Notes: a model not told the origin generated them from the sequence alone. Positions 23,149 through 31,455 are shown, counted from the stretch's first letter. The stretch: 35,043 nucleotides of DNA from Streptomyces beigongshangae (GCF_019710745.1 NZ_JAHKJW010000071.1:1-35043); one strand, 5' to 3'. Made by a program: numbers and translations.

Positions 23149-23155
23149 ACAGGGG

Positions 23156-23881
23156 TCAGAAGGCCACGTTGAAGATCAGCCCGGACAGCGCCCCGCCGGC
23201 CAGCGGCCCCACCACCGGGATCCACGAGTAACTCCAGTCCGACGTCCCCTTGTTGGGGATCGGCAGGACGGCGTGGGCGATGCGCGGGCCCAGGTCGCGG
23301 GCCGGGTTGATGGCGTACCCCGTCGGACCGCCGAGCGACAGACCGATGCCGACCACCAGGAACGCCACGATCAGGATGGCGGTGCCGGACTGGCCGAGCC
23401 CCTCGGTGAGCCCGAAGGCCAGGATCGGCAGGACCAGACCGACGGTCGCGATGATCTCGGTGAGGAGGTTCGCCACCGGATGGCGGATCTCGGGAGCGGT
23501 GGAGAAGATCCCGAGCGTGGGCTGCGCGCTCCGGTCCTCGGCGTTGGCCTGGAACTGCGCGAAGTAGACCAGCCAGCACAGCACGGCGCCGAGGAACGCG
23601 CCGGCCATCTGCCCGGCGACGTAGAAGTGGACCTGGTCCCAGTCGCCGGTGTCGATCGCGATGCCGACCGTCACCGCCGGGTTGAGGTGCCCGCCGGACA
23701 GCGGCGCGGCCGTGTACGCGCCGGCCAGCACGCCGAAACCCCAGCCGAAGGCGATGACGGCCCAGCCGGCGTCCTTCGCCTTGGAGTGGTCGAGGACGAC
23801 GGCGGCGACCACGCCGGCGCCGAAGAGGATCAGGATCGCTGTGCCGATGACCTCACCGACGAAGATGTCTCCGTTGCTCAT
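23156..23881 (-). CDS. glpF: Glycerol uptake facilitator (aquaglyceroporin)
   Basis: The 241-residue MIP-family channel has six TM segments and both half-helix motifs: GGHLNPAVTVG near 63-73 and GYAINPARDLGPR near 184-196. The Asp after the second NPAR is the mark of glycerol facilitators rather than water channels. It moves glycerol across the cytoplasmic membrane by facilitated diffusion for phosphorylation by the kinase encoded next. The ATG follows AGGAG with a good spacer. No GylR-like regulator lies beside it in this window. Confidence 0.95.
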   Translation of the reverse strand: MSNGDIFVGEVIGTAILILFGAGVVAAVVLDHSKAKDAGWAVIAFGWGFGVLAGAYTAAPLSGGHLNPAVTVGIAIDTGDWDQVHFYVAGQMAGAFLGAVLCWLVYFAQFQANAEDRSAQPTLGIFSTAPEIRHPVANLLTEIIATVGLVLPILAFGLTEGLGQSGTAILIVAFLVVGIGLSLGGPTGYAINPARDLGPRIAHAVLPIPNKGTSDWSYSWIPVVGPLAGGALSGLIFNVAF

Positions 23882-24234
23882 GGCGGCTCCTAGGCCAGGA
23901 CCCGGGGCGATCCGCCCCGGTCCACCGTGCGGGGTGCGTTCCCCTGACTGCTTCAGCCGAAGGCAGGGAGGTCCCGTACCCCGCCCGGCGTCCGTGACGA
24001 GCGTGCTGTAGCAGTCGAACCGCCTGTGGGGGACGCCCTGTCGACGCGGACGGGAGCCTGCGCGGCGCGGTGCCTCGATTGCGCCGGAATGCGACGATGC
24101 CGACTGACACGGGAAGTGTTCACCGGCGCTGTGGGAGCGTCAAGGTCGTGGGCGGCAACGGTTCACGCGGACGGCCGGAGCGGTGCGGGCCGGTCCGGAA
24201 CGGTGCGGGACCGTCCGGACCGGGTCATCTGACG
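23882..24234. other. Gene-free region upstream of glpF
   Basis: These 353 bp must include the glpF-glpK promoter. I see an imperfect inverted repeat CTGCTTC / GAAGGCAG at 23948-23966 and, on the glpF strand, TTCGACTGCTACAGC near 24010-24025, but no convincing -35/-10 pair. A 20-bp tandem duplication (24181-24220) lies at the thiolase end. Frames here have no ribosome site or family similarity. Confidence 0.5.
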
Positions 24235-24243
24235 TCATCTGAC
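24181..24243. repeat. Tandem repeats at the thiolase 3' end, one spanning the stop codon
   Basis: CGGTGCGGG-based 20-bp units sit at 24181-24200 and 24201-24220, differing at a few bases. GTCATCTGAC is then perfectly duplicated at 24224-24233 and 24234-24243; the second copy contains the thiolase stop codon (24235-24237) and the first carries the same TCA. Confidence 0.75.
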
Positions 24244-25425
24244 GACGACCACGGACGACCCGTGCCCGAACAGCCCCTGGTTCGCGGTCACTCCCACCCG
24301 GGCCCCCGCGACCTGCCGGTCGCCCGCCGTGCCCCGCAGCTGCCGTACGAGCTCGCAGACCTGGGCGACGGCCTGCGCGGGAACGGCCTCCCCGAAGGAG
24401 GCGAGCCCGCCGCTGACGTTCACGGGCAGCCGTCCGCCGAGCGCCGTCGCGCCCTCCCGCAGCAGCCCGGCCGCCCCGCCCTCGCCGCACAGCCCCAGAT
24501 CCTCGTACCACTGCAGCTCCAGGGCCGTGGACAGGTCGTAGACCTCGGCGAGCGAGAGGTCCTCCGGACCGATCCCCGCCTCCTCGTACGCCGCCCGCGC
24601 GATCGACGCGCGGAACGTGCCGTCCGCCGGCCGGACCGCGGCCGCCGAGTCCGTCGCGATGTCGGGCAGGTCCAGGACGGTACGGGGATAGCGCGGCGTC
24701 ACCGTGGACACGGCCCGGATCCGCACCGGGTCCGCGGCCCCGTGCCGCCGCGCGAACGCCATGCTGGACAGCACCAGCGCCGCCGCGCCATCCGAGGTCG
24801 CGCAGATGTCCAGCAGCCGCAGCGGATCGGCCACCACCGCCGACGCGGCGACCTCCTCGGCCGTGACCCGCCTGCGGTAGCGCGCGTCCGGATTCAGCGC
24901 CCCCATGGCCGCGTTCTTCACCTTGACCCGTGCGAAGTCCTCCAGGGTGTCGCCGTGGACGGCCATCCGCCGCCGCGCGTACAGCCCGAAGTACGCCGGA
25001 TTCGTCGCCCCGAGGAGACGGAAGCGCAGCCAGTCCGGATCGTCGGGCCTGTCCCCTCCCGCGGGCCGGAAGAACCCCTTCGGGGCCGCGTCCGCGCCCA
25101 CCACGAGCGCCACGTCCGTGAGACCCGCGAGGATCTGCGTCCGTGCCGTGTCGACGGCCTGCGCCCCCGACGCGCACGCCGCGTACACGCTCGCCACCCG
25201 GGCCCCCTGCCAGCCCAGCGCCCTGGCGAACGTCGCCCCCGCCACGTATCCCGGATAGCCGCCGCGCACCGTGTCCGCGCCGACGACCGAGCCGACCTCC
25301 CGCCAGTCGAGACCCGCGTCGGCCAGCGCCCCACGCGCCGCCACCGTCCCGTACTCGACGAAACTCCGGCCCCACTTGCCCCAGGGGTGCATGCCCGTGC
25401 CGAGCACTGCCACGTCCCCCGTCAC
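24235..25425 (-). CDS. Thiolase-fold lipid-transfer protein (Ltp / acetyl-CoA acetyltransferase-like)
   Basis: The 396-residue thiolase superfamily protein has the loop YAACASGAQAVDTA with Cys84 at the nucleophile position. The later thiolase motifs are changed: NVSGGLASFGEAVPA has Glu where GHP-type thiolases have His, and the end (TANQGLFGHGSSVVVV) lacks the usual CxG. This fits non-condensing lipid-transfer thiolases such as Ltp2-type aldolases, which work with a DUF35 partner on acyl-CoA side chains. Exactly such a partner precedes it with a GTGA overlap; the GTG start has GGGAG upstream. The substrate is unknown. A plain beta-ketothiolase is less likely for lack of the His. Confidence 0.8.
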   Translation of the reverse strand: MTGDVAVLGTGMHPWGKWGRSFVEYGTVAARGALADAGLDWREVGSVVGADTVRGGYPGYVAGATFARALGWQGARVASVYAACASGAQAVDTARTQILAGLTDVALVVGADAAPKGFFRPAGGDRPDDPDWLRFRLLGATNPAYFGLYARRRMAVHGDTLEDFARVKVKNAAMGALNPDARYRRRVTAEEVAASAVVADPLRLLDICATSDGAAALVLSSMAFARRHGAADPVRIRAVSTVTPRYPRTVLDLPDIATDSAAAVRPADGTFRASIARAAYEEAGIGPEDLSLAEVYDLSTALELQWYEDLGLCGEGGAAGLLREGATALGGRLPVNVSGGLASFGEAVPAQAVAQVCELVRQLRGTAGDRQVAGARVGVTANQGLFGHGSSVVVVR

Positions 25426-25892
25426 GGCGCCGCTCCCGTACCCGCCGCGGTGCCGTCCCGCACCGGCCGCCAGTGCCAGGTCGTCCAGGTCGTCCGCGCG
25501 TCCTCGTTCAGCACGCCCGGGACGGCCTCCACCTCCATGCCCACCGCCAGATCGGCGACACCGACCCCGGGAACCGTCTGCCCGAGCACCACCAGGCGCT
25601 CCGCCGGCAGCTCCACGGCGGCCAGCACGCAGGGCCGCCAGACGAGTTCCGGATCGGACACGTACGGGGGCGGCGGCCGGTACCGGCTGTCCGTGTAGGA
25701 CCAGACGCGGCCCCGCTTCGACAGCGGCACCTCCTCCAGTTCGCCGCCCGGGCAACCCGGATTGCGGCAGAAGGCGTCCTCCCGGGGGAAGAACACGGAC
25801 GCGCAGGCCGAGCAGCGCGTGCCGAGGAGCCGGAAACCGCCTCCCCGACCGGTGAACCAGCCGGTGACCACGGGTGTGCGGATGCGTGACAC
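25422..25892 (-). CDS. DUF35 Zn-ribbon / OB-fold acyl-CoA-binding protein
   Basis: The 156-residue protein has a rubredoxin-like zinc ribbon at residues 27-47 (Cys27, Cys30, Cys42, Cys47 in CSACASVFFPREDAFCRNPGC, split by an insert). An OB fold follows (VWSYTDSRYRPPPPY and VGMEVEAVPGVL). DUF35 proteins pair with thiolase-like proteins and help bind the CoA substrate; the thiolase gene follows with a 4-bp overlap. The GTG start has GGAGGGG just upstream. A perfect palindromic operator lies 21 bp before the start, so the pair is probably under a TetR-type repressor encoded elsewhere. Confidence 0.85.
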   Translation of the reverse strand: MSRIRTPVVTGWFTGRGGGFRLLGTRCSACASVFFPREDAFCRNPGCPGGELEEVPLSKRGRVWSYTDSRYRPPPPYVSDPELVWRPCVLAAVELPAERLVVLGQTVPGVGVADLAVGMEVEAVPGVLNEDARTTWTTWHWRPVRDGTAAGTGAAP

Positions 25893-25912
25893 GGCCCCTC
25901 CACGGCTCGGCT

Positions 25913-25931
25913 TTCTGACGGTACGTCAGAA
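25913..25931. promoter_or_regulatory. Perfect palindromic operator upstream of the DUF35-thiolase pair
   Basis: TTCTGACG-GTA-CGTCAGAA has 8-bp perfect arms around a 3-bp centre. TGACGnnnCGTCA is a common layout of TetR-family operators in actinomycetes, often near acyl-CoA genes. Its place 21-39 bp upstream of the GTG start would block transcription start or clearance. No TetR gene is in the window. Confidence 0.7.
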
Positions 25932-26161
25932 GTCTGGCACGGGCCACGCCGATTGGGCAGTGCCCCGCGGCGGACCGGCGAGAACCGCCGGGGCCCGCGG
26001 CGCGTCCGACCACCGGCGGGGACGGCCGGGGCCCACGGGGGTGGTTCCGGCCGTCCTCCGCCCCCGCGGGGGAACCCGTGCCTGCGCGTCCCTTCGAGGG
26101 ACATCGCGGCTGCCGGAGGCCGATCAGGGCGGGCAGCCGCAGCATCGGTGTGATCATCGGA

Positions 26162-26167
26162 TACAGT
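26162..26167 (+). promoter_or_regulatory. -10 element of a probable leaderless NUDIX transcript
   Basis: TACAGT ends 7 bp before the GTG at 26175, so transcription should begin at or within a base of the start codon. There is no Shine-Dalgarno sequence between them. The -35 region is poor. Confidence 0.5.
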
Positions 26168-26174
26168 CCCGGGC

Positions 26175-26711
26175 GTGTCCCCATCCCAGATCCCGGCCGC
26201 CAACTCCGCGCCGGGCACCCACTGTTCGAGCTGCGGCGCCCCCTACGGAGAAGACGTCTCCGACTGGCCCCGCACCTGCACCGCCTGCGGCGCCGTGGCC
26301 TACCGCAACCCGTTGCCGGTCGCGGTCGCCCTGCAGCCCGTGTACGACACGAAGGGCGCGGCCCTGGTCGTCATCACCCGGACCGTCGAACCCGCGCGCG
26401 GCGGTGTCGCCCTGCCCGGGGGGTTCATCGACCACAAGGAGGACTGGCGGCAGGCCGTCGTCCGTGAGCTCAAGGAGGAGACGGGCATCGTCGCGGCGAG
26501 CCGCGACGTACGGCTCGTCGACGCGCTGAGCTCGCCCGACGGGCACCTGCTGCTCTTCGGCGCCCTCCCGGAGCGTCCCGCGAGCGACCTGCCGCCGTCC
26601 GCCGCGACGGACGAGACCGAGGGCTGGCACCTGCTGCGCGGGGCGGCCGAACTCGCCTTCCCGCTGCACACCCTGGCGGTCCGGGCGTGGTTCGAGGGCC
26701 GCTACATCTGA
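26175..26711 (+). CDS. NUDIX hydrolase with N-terminal zinc ribbon
   Basis: The 178-residue protein has a four-Cys zinc ribbon at residues 17-38 (CSSCG, then CTACG). A complete Nudix box starts with GGFIDHKEDWRQAVV and continues REL-KEETGI, matching Gx5Ex7REUxEExGU. It hydrolyses a nucleoside diphosphate linked to another group. The zinc ribbon recalls NudC-type NADH pyrophosphatases, but the protein is shorter and lacks the NudC SQPWPFPxS motif, so the substrate is open. The GTG start is chosen from frame and the TACAGT just upstream; no ribosome site is present. It converges on the GH31 gene across a repeat array that begins at its stop codon. Confidence 0.85.
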   Translation: MSPSQIPAANSAPGTHCSSCGAPYGEDVSDWPRTCTACGAVAYRNPLPVAVALQPVYDTKGAALVVITRTVEPARGGVALPGGFIDHKEDWRQAVVRELKEETGIVAASRDVRLVDALSSPDGHLLLFGALPERPASDLPPSAATDETEGWHLLRGAAELAFPLHTLAVRAWFEGRYI

Positions 26712-26803
26712 GCGACCGTACGGCCGTTACACCTGAGCGACCGCATGGCCGCCGCGTCCGGGCGACCGCATGGCCGCCGCATCCGAGCGGCCCCGCGGCG
26801 CCC
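26704..26803. repeat. 25-bp tandem repeat beginning at the NUDIX stop codon
   Basis: Four units start at 26704, 26729, 26754 and 26779, a strict 25-bp period. Units 2 and 3 share GCGACCGCATGGCCGCC exactly; unit 1 has GCGACCGTACGGCCGTT. Units 1 and 2 both contain CTGAGCGACCG, so the stop codon itself is duplicated. The array fills the gap to the convergent GH31 stop. Confidence 0.8.
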
Positions 26804-26807
26804 CCGG

Positions 26808-29177
26808 TCAGACCTCCGGTCCCAGCCCCCGCACCCGCACGGGAAGGGACGGCCGCCCCGGGCCGTCGTCCCCGTCCCGCTCCACGACCACACGACCGCC
26901 CTGCCGGCGCGTCACATAGCGCTCGGCCTCCGGCTCCCGCCGGCCGTCCCCGCCACCGGTGACCACCAGCCCGCCCCCGGTCCGCCCGGGGGCGGGCGCC
27001 CACACCTCCAGCTCCACGGCACCGTCGTCGCCGCGCACGGGCAGCACGGCGCCCGCGCGGACCAGTACCGGGATCCGCGACAGCGGGGCGTCGACCAGCA
27101 CCCGGGCGGGCCCCTCGTACGCCTCCCCGGTCGCCGCGTCGTACCAGCGGCCCGGCGGCAGCCGCACGGCACGCCGGTCCGCGCCCGGCTCCAGCACCGG
27201 CGCCACCAGCAGGCAGTCACCGAGCAGGAAGGCGTCCTCGCAGTCGCGCAGCGCCCGGTCCTCCGGGGCACCCCACCACAGCGGACGCGCGTAGGGCGCC
27301 CCCGTACGCCGCGCCAGATGGGCCAGCGTCAGGAAGTACGGCAGCAGCCGCCGCCGCTCGACGAGCGCCACGCGCGCGTGCTCCAGGACCTCGTCACCGA
27401 ACTCCCAGGGCTCCCTGCGCCCCGCCCGCCCGCCCCCGTACGTACGGAAGAGCGGCAGGTACGCGCCCAGCTGGAACCACCGCAGGTACAGCTCGGGGGA
27501 AGGGCTCCCGCCGGCGCCGCCCACGTCGGGTCCCGAGTACGGCACCCCGCAGAGCCCGAGCCCCAGCACCAGCGACAGCGACGCCCGCAGACCGGGCCAC
27601 CCCGTGGCCACCTCCCCGGACCAGGTCCCCCCGTAGCGCTGCGACCCGGCCCACCCGGAACGCGAGAACAGGAAGGGCCGGTCCCCGGGAGCCGCTCCGG
27701 ACAGTCCCTCGTGGGCCGCCCGCGCCATGGTGAGCGCGTACACGTTGTGCGCCTCGCGGTGGTCGCCGCCGCGGCCCTCCAGATCGTGCCGCGCCGAACG
27801 GGGCAGCGTGGACTCACCGAAGGCCGTGAAGGACACCGGCTCGTCCAGGTCGTGCCAGAAACCGGCGAACCCCTGCGCGAGCCCCTCCTCGTAGAGCCCG
27901 CCCCACCACCGGCGCGTGCGCGCGCGCGTGAAGTCCGGATAGACCGCCTCGCCCGCCCGGCCCACCCCGCGCACCACCTCTCCGGCGGCGTCCCGCACGA
28001 AGGCGTCCCCGGCGCTCCCGCCGGCGTACACGGCGCTCCCGGGCCCGGTCCCGACCGCCGGGCCCACGACCGACACCAGCCGGATCCCGTCCCGGCGCAA
28101 CTCCTCCGCCAGCACCGGCAGCTTGGGGAAGCGGTCCTCGTCGACCGTGAACACCCGGTGCGCGTCGAGGTGGTCGGCGCCGAGGTGCACGGCGTCCAGC
28201 GGCAGCCCGCGCTCGTGGTACCCGCCCACGATCCGCCGCACCTCCTGCTCGTTCCCGAAGGACCACCGCCCGTGCTGGTGGCCCAGGGCCCAGGCCGGCG
28301 GCAGCGCGGCGGCACCGGTCAGCGACGCCCAGGTCTGCAGCACGCGCGCGGGGGTGCCCGCCATCACCCAGCAGCGCAACGGCCCGCCGTCCATCCGCAG
28401 TTCGCTCGTCCCGGCCAGGTCGTGCCCCGATCCGGCCCCCTCCTCGCCCTCGCGCAGGGTCACCGAGCCGTCCCAGGAACTGTCGTGGAACACCAGATGG
28501 GCGGCGGCGTCGGCCACCACCAGCTGCACCGGCATGGTGAGGTGCAACGGATCGTCACCGGGCCCGAAGGCACGCCCGGGATCGGTGTTCCACAGCCGGT
28601 ACGTCCCGTCGCGCAGCCGGGGCCCCGACGCCCGCCCGCCGAGACCGAAGAACCGCGCGTCCGCCGCCACCTCCGACCGCTGTGTCCAGCGGGCCGGACC
28701 ACCGCCGGCCGGCTCCCACCACCGCGGCGGCAGATCGCGCCGCAGGCGCACCCCGCCCGGCGTGAACACCTCCACGGCCCCGAACCGGGAGACGACCACC
28801 GTCAGCCGCTCCGCCACCACCCGCCAGGCGCCGTCCTTGTCCGGCTCCAGGACGGCCCGGGAATCCGGTTCGGGAGCGGCGTCCGCCAGCGCGTACGAGG
28901 GCCCGGGACCCGCCCCGTCCCAGCCCCGGAAGACAGCTCCGCCGACCGTGACGGTGATCCGCAGCTCCGACCGGGCGAACCGGACGACACCGCCGCCGGG
29001 CGCGGGCTCCACGGACAGCACCGGCCCGGGAACCCGCGCGCGCTCGGCACCCCGCGCCGGCAGCCCCGAGGCGTCGGCACGCTGCCGGCGCCACGCGGCC
29101 CGCACGCCGAGCAACCCCTTCACCACCCCGGCCGAACCGACCACCTTCATCGAACGCACCAGGTCACGACCGTTCAT
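26808..29177 (-). CDS. Glycoside hydrolase family 31 (alpha-glucosidase-like)
   Basis: The protein is about 789 residues long with the GH31 order: an N-terminal beta-sandwich (about 40-290), a TIM barrel starting PPAWALGHQHGRWSFGNEQEV, and C-terminal beta domains. The nucleophile is Asp443 in FWHDLDEP. The acid/base motif, normally WxGD, reads WSGE with Glu522. RSGWAGSQRYGG and LCGVPYSGPDVGG are the other barrel motifs. No signal peptide is evident, so it should act on alpha-glucosides inside the cell. The start at 29177 is a choice; ATG at 29147 is possible, and neither has a strong ribosome site. It is divergent from the acetoacetyl-CoA synthetase gene. Confidence 0.85.
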   Translation of the reverse strand: MNGRDLVRSMKVVGSAGVVKGLLGVRAAWRRQRADASGLPARGAERARVPGPVLSVEPAPGGGVVRFARSELRITVTVGGAVFRGWDGAGPGPSYALADAAPEPDSRAVLEPDKDGAWRVVAERLTVVVSRFGAVEVFTPGGVRLRRDLPPRWWEPAGGGPARWTQRSEVAADARFFGLGGRASGPRLRDGTYRLWNTDPGRAFGPGDDPLHLTMPVQLVVADAAAHLVFHDSSWDGSVTLREGEEGAGSGHDLAGTSELRMDGGPLRCWVMAGTPARVLQTWASLTGAAALPPAWALGHQHGRWSFGNEQEVRRIVGGYHERGLPLDAVHLGADHLDAHRVFTVDEDRFPKLPVLAEELRRDGIRLVSVVGPAVGTGPGSAVYAGGSAGDAFVRDAAGEVVRGVGRAGEAVYPDFTRARTRRWWGGLYEEGLAQGFAGFWHDLDEPVSFTAFGESTLPRSARHDLEGRGGDHREAHNVYALTMARAAHEGLSGAAPGDRPFLFSRSGWAGSQRYGGTWSGEVATGWPGLRASLSLVLGLGLCGVPYSGPDVGGAGGSPSPELYLRWFQLGAYLPLFRTYGGGRAGRREPWEFGDEVLEHARVALVERRRLLPYFLTLAHLARRTGAPYARPLWWGAPEDRALRDCEDAFLLGDCLLVAPVLEPGADRRAVRLPPGRWYDAATGEAYEGPARVLVDAPLSRIPVLVRAGAVLPVRGDDGAVELEVWAPAPGRTGGGLVVTGGGDGRREPEAERYVTRRQGGRVVVERDGDDGPGRPSLPVRVRGLGPEV

Positions 29178-29390
29178 GCTGCTCAGCCTGTCACCCGGAC
29201 AGGCCAACGGATGAGTCGTTCAGCTTCCGTTCACCCGATGCACGGCCGCACGTTCACGAGCCGGACCGTCCGGGACCCGCCCTGGTGCGAAAGCCGACCA
29301 CATGGCATCGTCCGTCCCAGCCGCGTGACGCGCACAACCCAGCCCGTGCGCGGTACACGCACACGACGCGCGCAGTCCGGGAGCCGCCCC
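29178..29390. other. Divergent spacer between the GH31 and acetoacetyl-CoA synthetase genes
   Basis: These 213 bp must hold two divergent promoters. The left part has two TTCACCCG/GTTCACGA-like stretches, but I see no clear -10/-35 pair or operator for either gene. Confidence 0.4.
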
Positions 29391-31367
29391 ATGAACCCAT
29401 CGAACCCCTCGCCGCTCTGGCAGCCCGACCCGGAACGTATCGAGCGGGCGCAGCTCACCCGGTTCCGGGCATGGGCCGCCGAGCACCACGGCGCCCCCGC
29501 CCGGGGCGGCTACGCCGAGCTGCACCGCTGGTCCGTGGAGGAACTGGACACGTTCTGGCGAGCCGTCACGGAGTGGTTCGACGTCCGGTTCTCCACCCCC
29601 TGCGAACGCGTGCTGGGCGACCGCTCGATGCCGGGGGCCCAGTGGTTCCCGGGAGCGACCCTCAACTACGCCGAACACGCCCTGCGGGCGGCCGGCACCA
29701 GGGCGGACGAACCGGCCCTCCTGTACGCCGACGAGACCCACGAGCCCCGGTCCGTCAGCTGGTCCGCACTACGCCGCCAGGTGGGCTCCCTGGCAGCCGA
29801 ACTCCGTGCCCTCGGCGTACGCCCGGGAGACCGCGTCAGCGGATACCTCCCGAACGTCCCGCAGGCCGTCGTCGCCCTCCTCGCCACCGCCGCCGTCGGC
29901 GCCGTGTGGACCTCCTGCGCCCCGGACTTCGGCGCCCGCGGCGTCCTCGACCGCTTCCGGCAGGTCGAGCCCGTCCTGCTGTTCGCGGTCGACGGCTACC
30001 GCTACGGGGGCAAGGAGCACGACCGCCGGGAGACCGTCGCCGAACTGCGCCGCGAACTGCCCACCCTGCGCGCCGTCGTGCACGTCCCGCTCCTGGGCAC
30101 CGAGGCCCCCGAGGGCACCCTGGAATGGTCCGCCCTCACCTCGGCGGACGTGACCCCCGTCTACGAACAGGTGCCGTTCGACCACCCCCTCTGGGTGCTC
30201 TACTCCTCCGGCACGACCGGCCTCCCCAAGGCCATCGTCCAGTCCCAGGGCGGCATCCTCGTCGAACACCTCAAACAGCTCGGCCTGCACTGCGACCTGG
30301 GACCCGGGGACCGCTTCTTCTGGTACACGTCCACCGGCTGGATGATGTGGAACTTCCTCGTCTCCGGCCTCCTGACGGGCACCACGGTCGTCCTGTACGA
30401 CGGCAGCCCCGGGTATCCGGACACCGGAGCCCAGTGGCGCGTCGCCGAACGCACCGGCGCCACCTTCTACGGCACCTCGGCCGCGTACGTCATGGCCTGC
30501 CGCAAGGCGGACGTCCACCCCGCCCGCGACCTCGACCTCTCCCGCGTCAAGTGCGTCGCCACCACGGGCTCGCCCCTGCCCCCCGACGGGTTCCGCTGGC
30601 TGCACGACGAGTTCGCCGAGGTGGGCCACGACCTGTGGATCGCCTCCGTCAGCGGCGGCACCGACGTGTGCTCCTGCTTCGCCGGGGCGGTCCCCACCCT
30701 CCCCGTGCACATCGGCGAACTCCAGGCCCCGGGACTCGGCACCGACCTCCAGTCCTGGGACCCCGGCGGCAAGCCCCTCACCGACGAGGTCGGCGAACTC
30801 GTCGTCGCCGGCCCGATGCCGTCCATGCCGGTCCGCTTCTGGAACGACCCCGACGGCAGCCGCTACCACGACAGCTACTTCGACACGTACCCCGGTGTGT
30901 GGCGCCACGGCGACTGGATCACCGTCACCTCGCGCGGCTCCGTCGTCATCCACGGCCGCTCGGACTCCACCCTCAACCGCCAGGGCGTCCGCATGGGATC
31001 GGCCGACATCTACGAAGTGGTCGAACGCCTGCCGGAGATCCGCGAGTCCCTCGTCATCGGCGTCGAACAGCCCGACGGCGGCTACTGGATGCCCCTCTTC
31101 GTCCACCTCGCCCCGGGCGCCGTGCTCGACGAGACCCTCCTGGACCGCATCAGGCGGACCATCCGCGAACAGCTCTCACCGCGCCACGTCCCCGACGAGG
31201 TCATCGAGGTCCCCGCCGTGCCCCACACCCTGACCGGCAAGCGCATCGAGGTCCCGGTCAAGCGACTCCTCCAGGGCACGCCCCTCGAAAAGGCGGTCAA
31301 CCCCGGCTCCGTCGACGACCTCGACCTGCTCCGCTTCTACGAGGAACTGGCCCGCGACCGCGCCTGA
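29391..31367 (+). CDS. Acetoacetyl-CoA synthetase (acetoacetate-CoA ligase)
   Basis: The 658-residue ANL adenylate-forming enzyme activates acetoacetate with ATP and CoA. The N-terminal domain includes WFPGATLNYAEHAL. The P-loop-like LYSSGTTGLPKAIVQSQGG lies near residue 270. FWYTSTGWMMWN, SVSGGTDVCSCF and RHGDWITVTSRGSVVIHGRSDSTLNRQGVRMG are the later core motifs, and TLTGKRIEVPVKR carries the catalytic Lys near 616. The length and STGWMMWN are typical of acetoacetate rather than acetate ligases. ATG at 29391 has GGGAG nine bases upstream; the long open frame before it is not coding. It would allow use of acetoacetate for lipids or polyketides. Confidence 0.9.
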   Translation: MNPSNPSPLWQPDPERIERAQLTRFRAWAAEHHGAPARGGYAELHRWSVEELDTFWRAVTEWFDVRFSTPCERVLGDRSMPGAQWFPGATLNYAEHALRAAGTRADEPALLYADETHEPRSVSWSALRRQVGSLAAELRALGVRPGDRVSGYLPNVPQAVVALLATAAVGAVWTSCAPDFGARGVLDRFRQVEPVLLFAVDGYRYGGKEHDRRETVAELRRELPTLRAVVHVPLLGTEAPEGTLEWSALTSADVTPVYEQVPFDHPLWVLYSSGTTGLPKAIVQSQGGILVEHLKQLGLHCDLGPGDRFFWYTSTGWMMWNFLVSGLLTGTTVVLYDGSPGYPDTGAQWRVAERTGATFYGTSAAYVMACRKADVHPARDLDLSRVKCVATTGSPLPPDGFRWLHDEFAEVGHDLWIASVSGGTDVCSCFAGAVPTLPVHIGELQAPGLGTDLQSWDPGGKPLTDEVGELVVAGPMPSMPVRFWNDPDGSRYHDSYFDTYPGVWRHGDWITVTSRGSVVIHGRSDSTLNRQGVRMGSADIYEVVERLPEIRESLVIGVEQPDGGYWMPLFVHLAPGAVLDETLLDRIRRTIREQLSPRHVPDEVIEVPAVPHTLTGKRIEVPVKRLLQGTPLEKAVNPGSVDDLDLLRFYEELARDRA

Positions 31368-31397
31368 CCCACCGGCGGCAGCGCGGGCCGGAGGGCG

Positions 31398-31420
31398 TTG
31401 TCAGTGCCGCCGGTTACGGT
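31398..31420 (+). promoter_or_regulatory. DNA-damage-type (RecA-NDp / PafBC) promoter
   Basis: TTGTCAGTG, eight bases, then TACGGT is an exact match to the published actinobacterial consensus tTGTCRgtg-N8-TAnnnT for LexA-independent damage-inducible promoters. It is 36 bp upstream of the ATG at 31456. Activation by PafBC is inferred from the motif. Confidence 0.7.
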
Positions 31421-31455
31421 GAGTGAGCATTGATCACCGCGCTCAGGGGGAAAAG

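Noticed and set aside
23882..24234. Riboswitch or small gene upstream of glpF
   Set aside because: Only one short imperfect inverted repeat and tandem duplications are visible; no known aptamer core or credible start was found.
26745..31367. A 1540-codon open frame running into the acetoacetyl-CoA synthetase
   Set aside because: Only the part from 29391 resembles a protein family; the upstream 880 codons are the antisense of the GH31 gene, open because of high GC.
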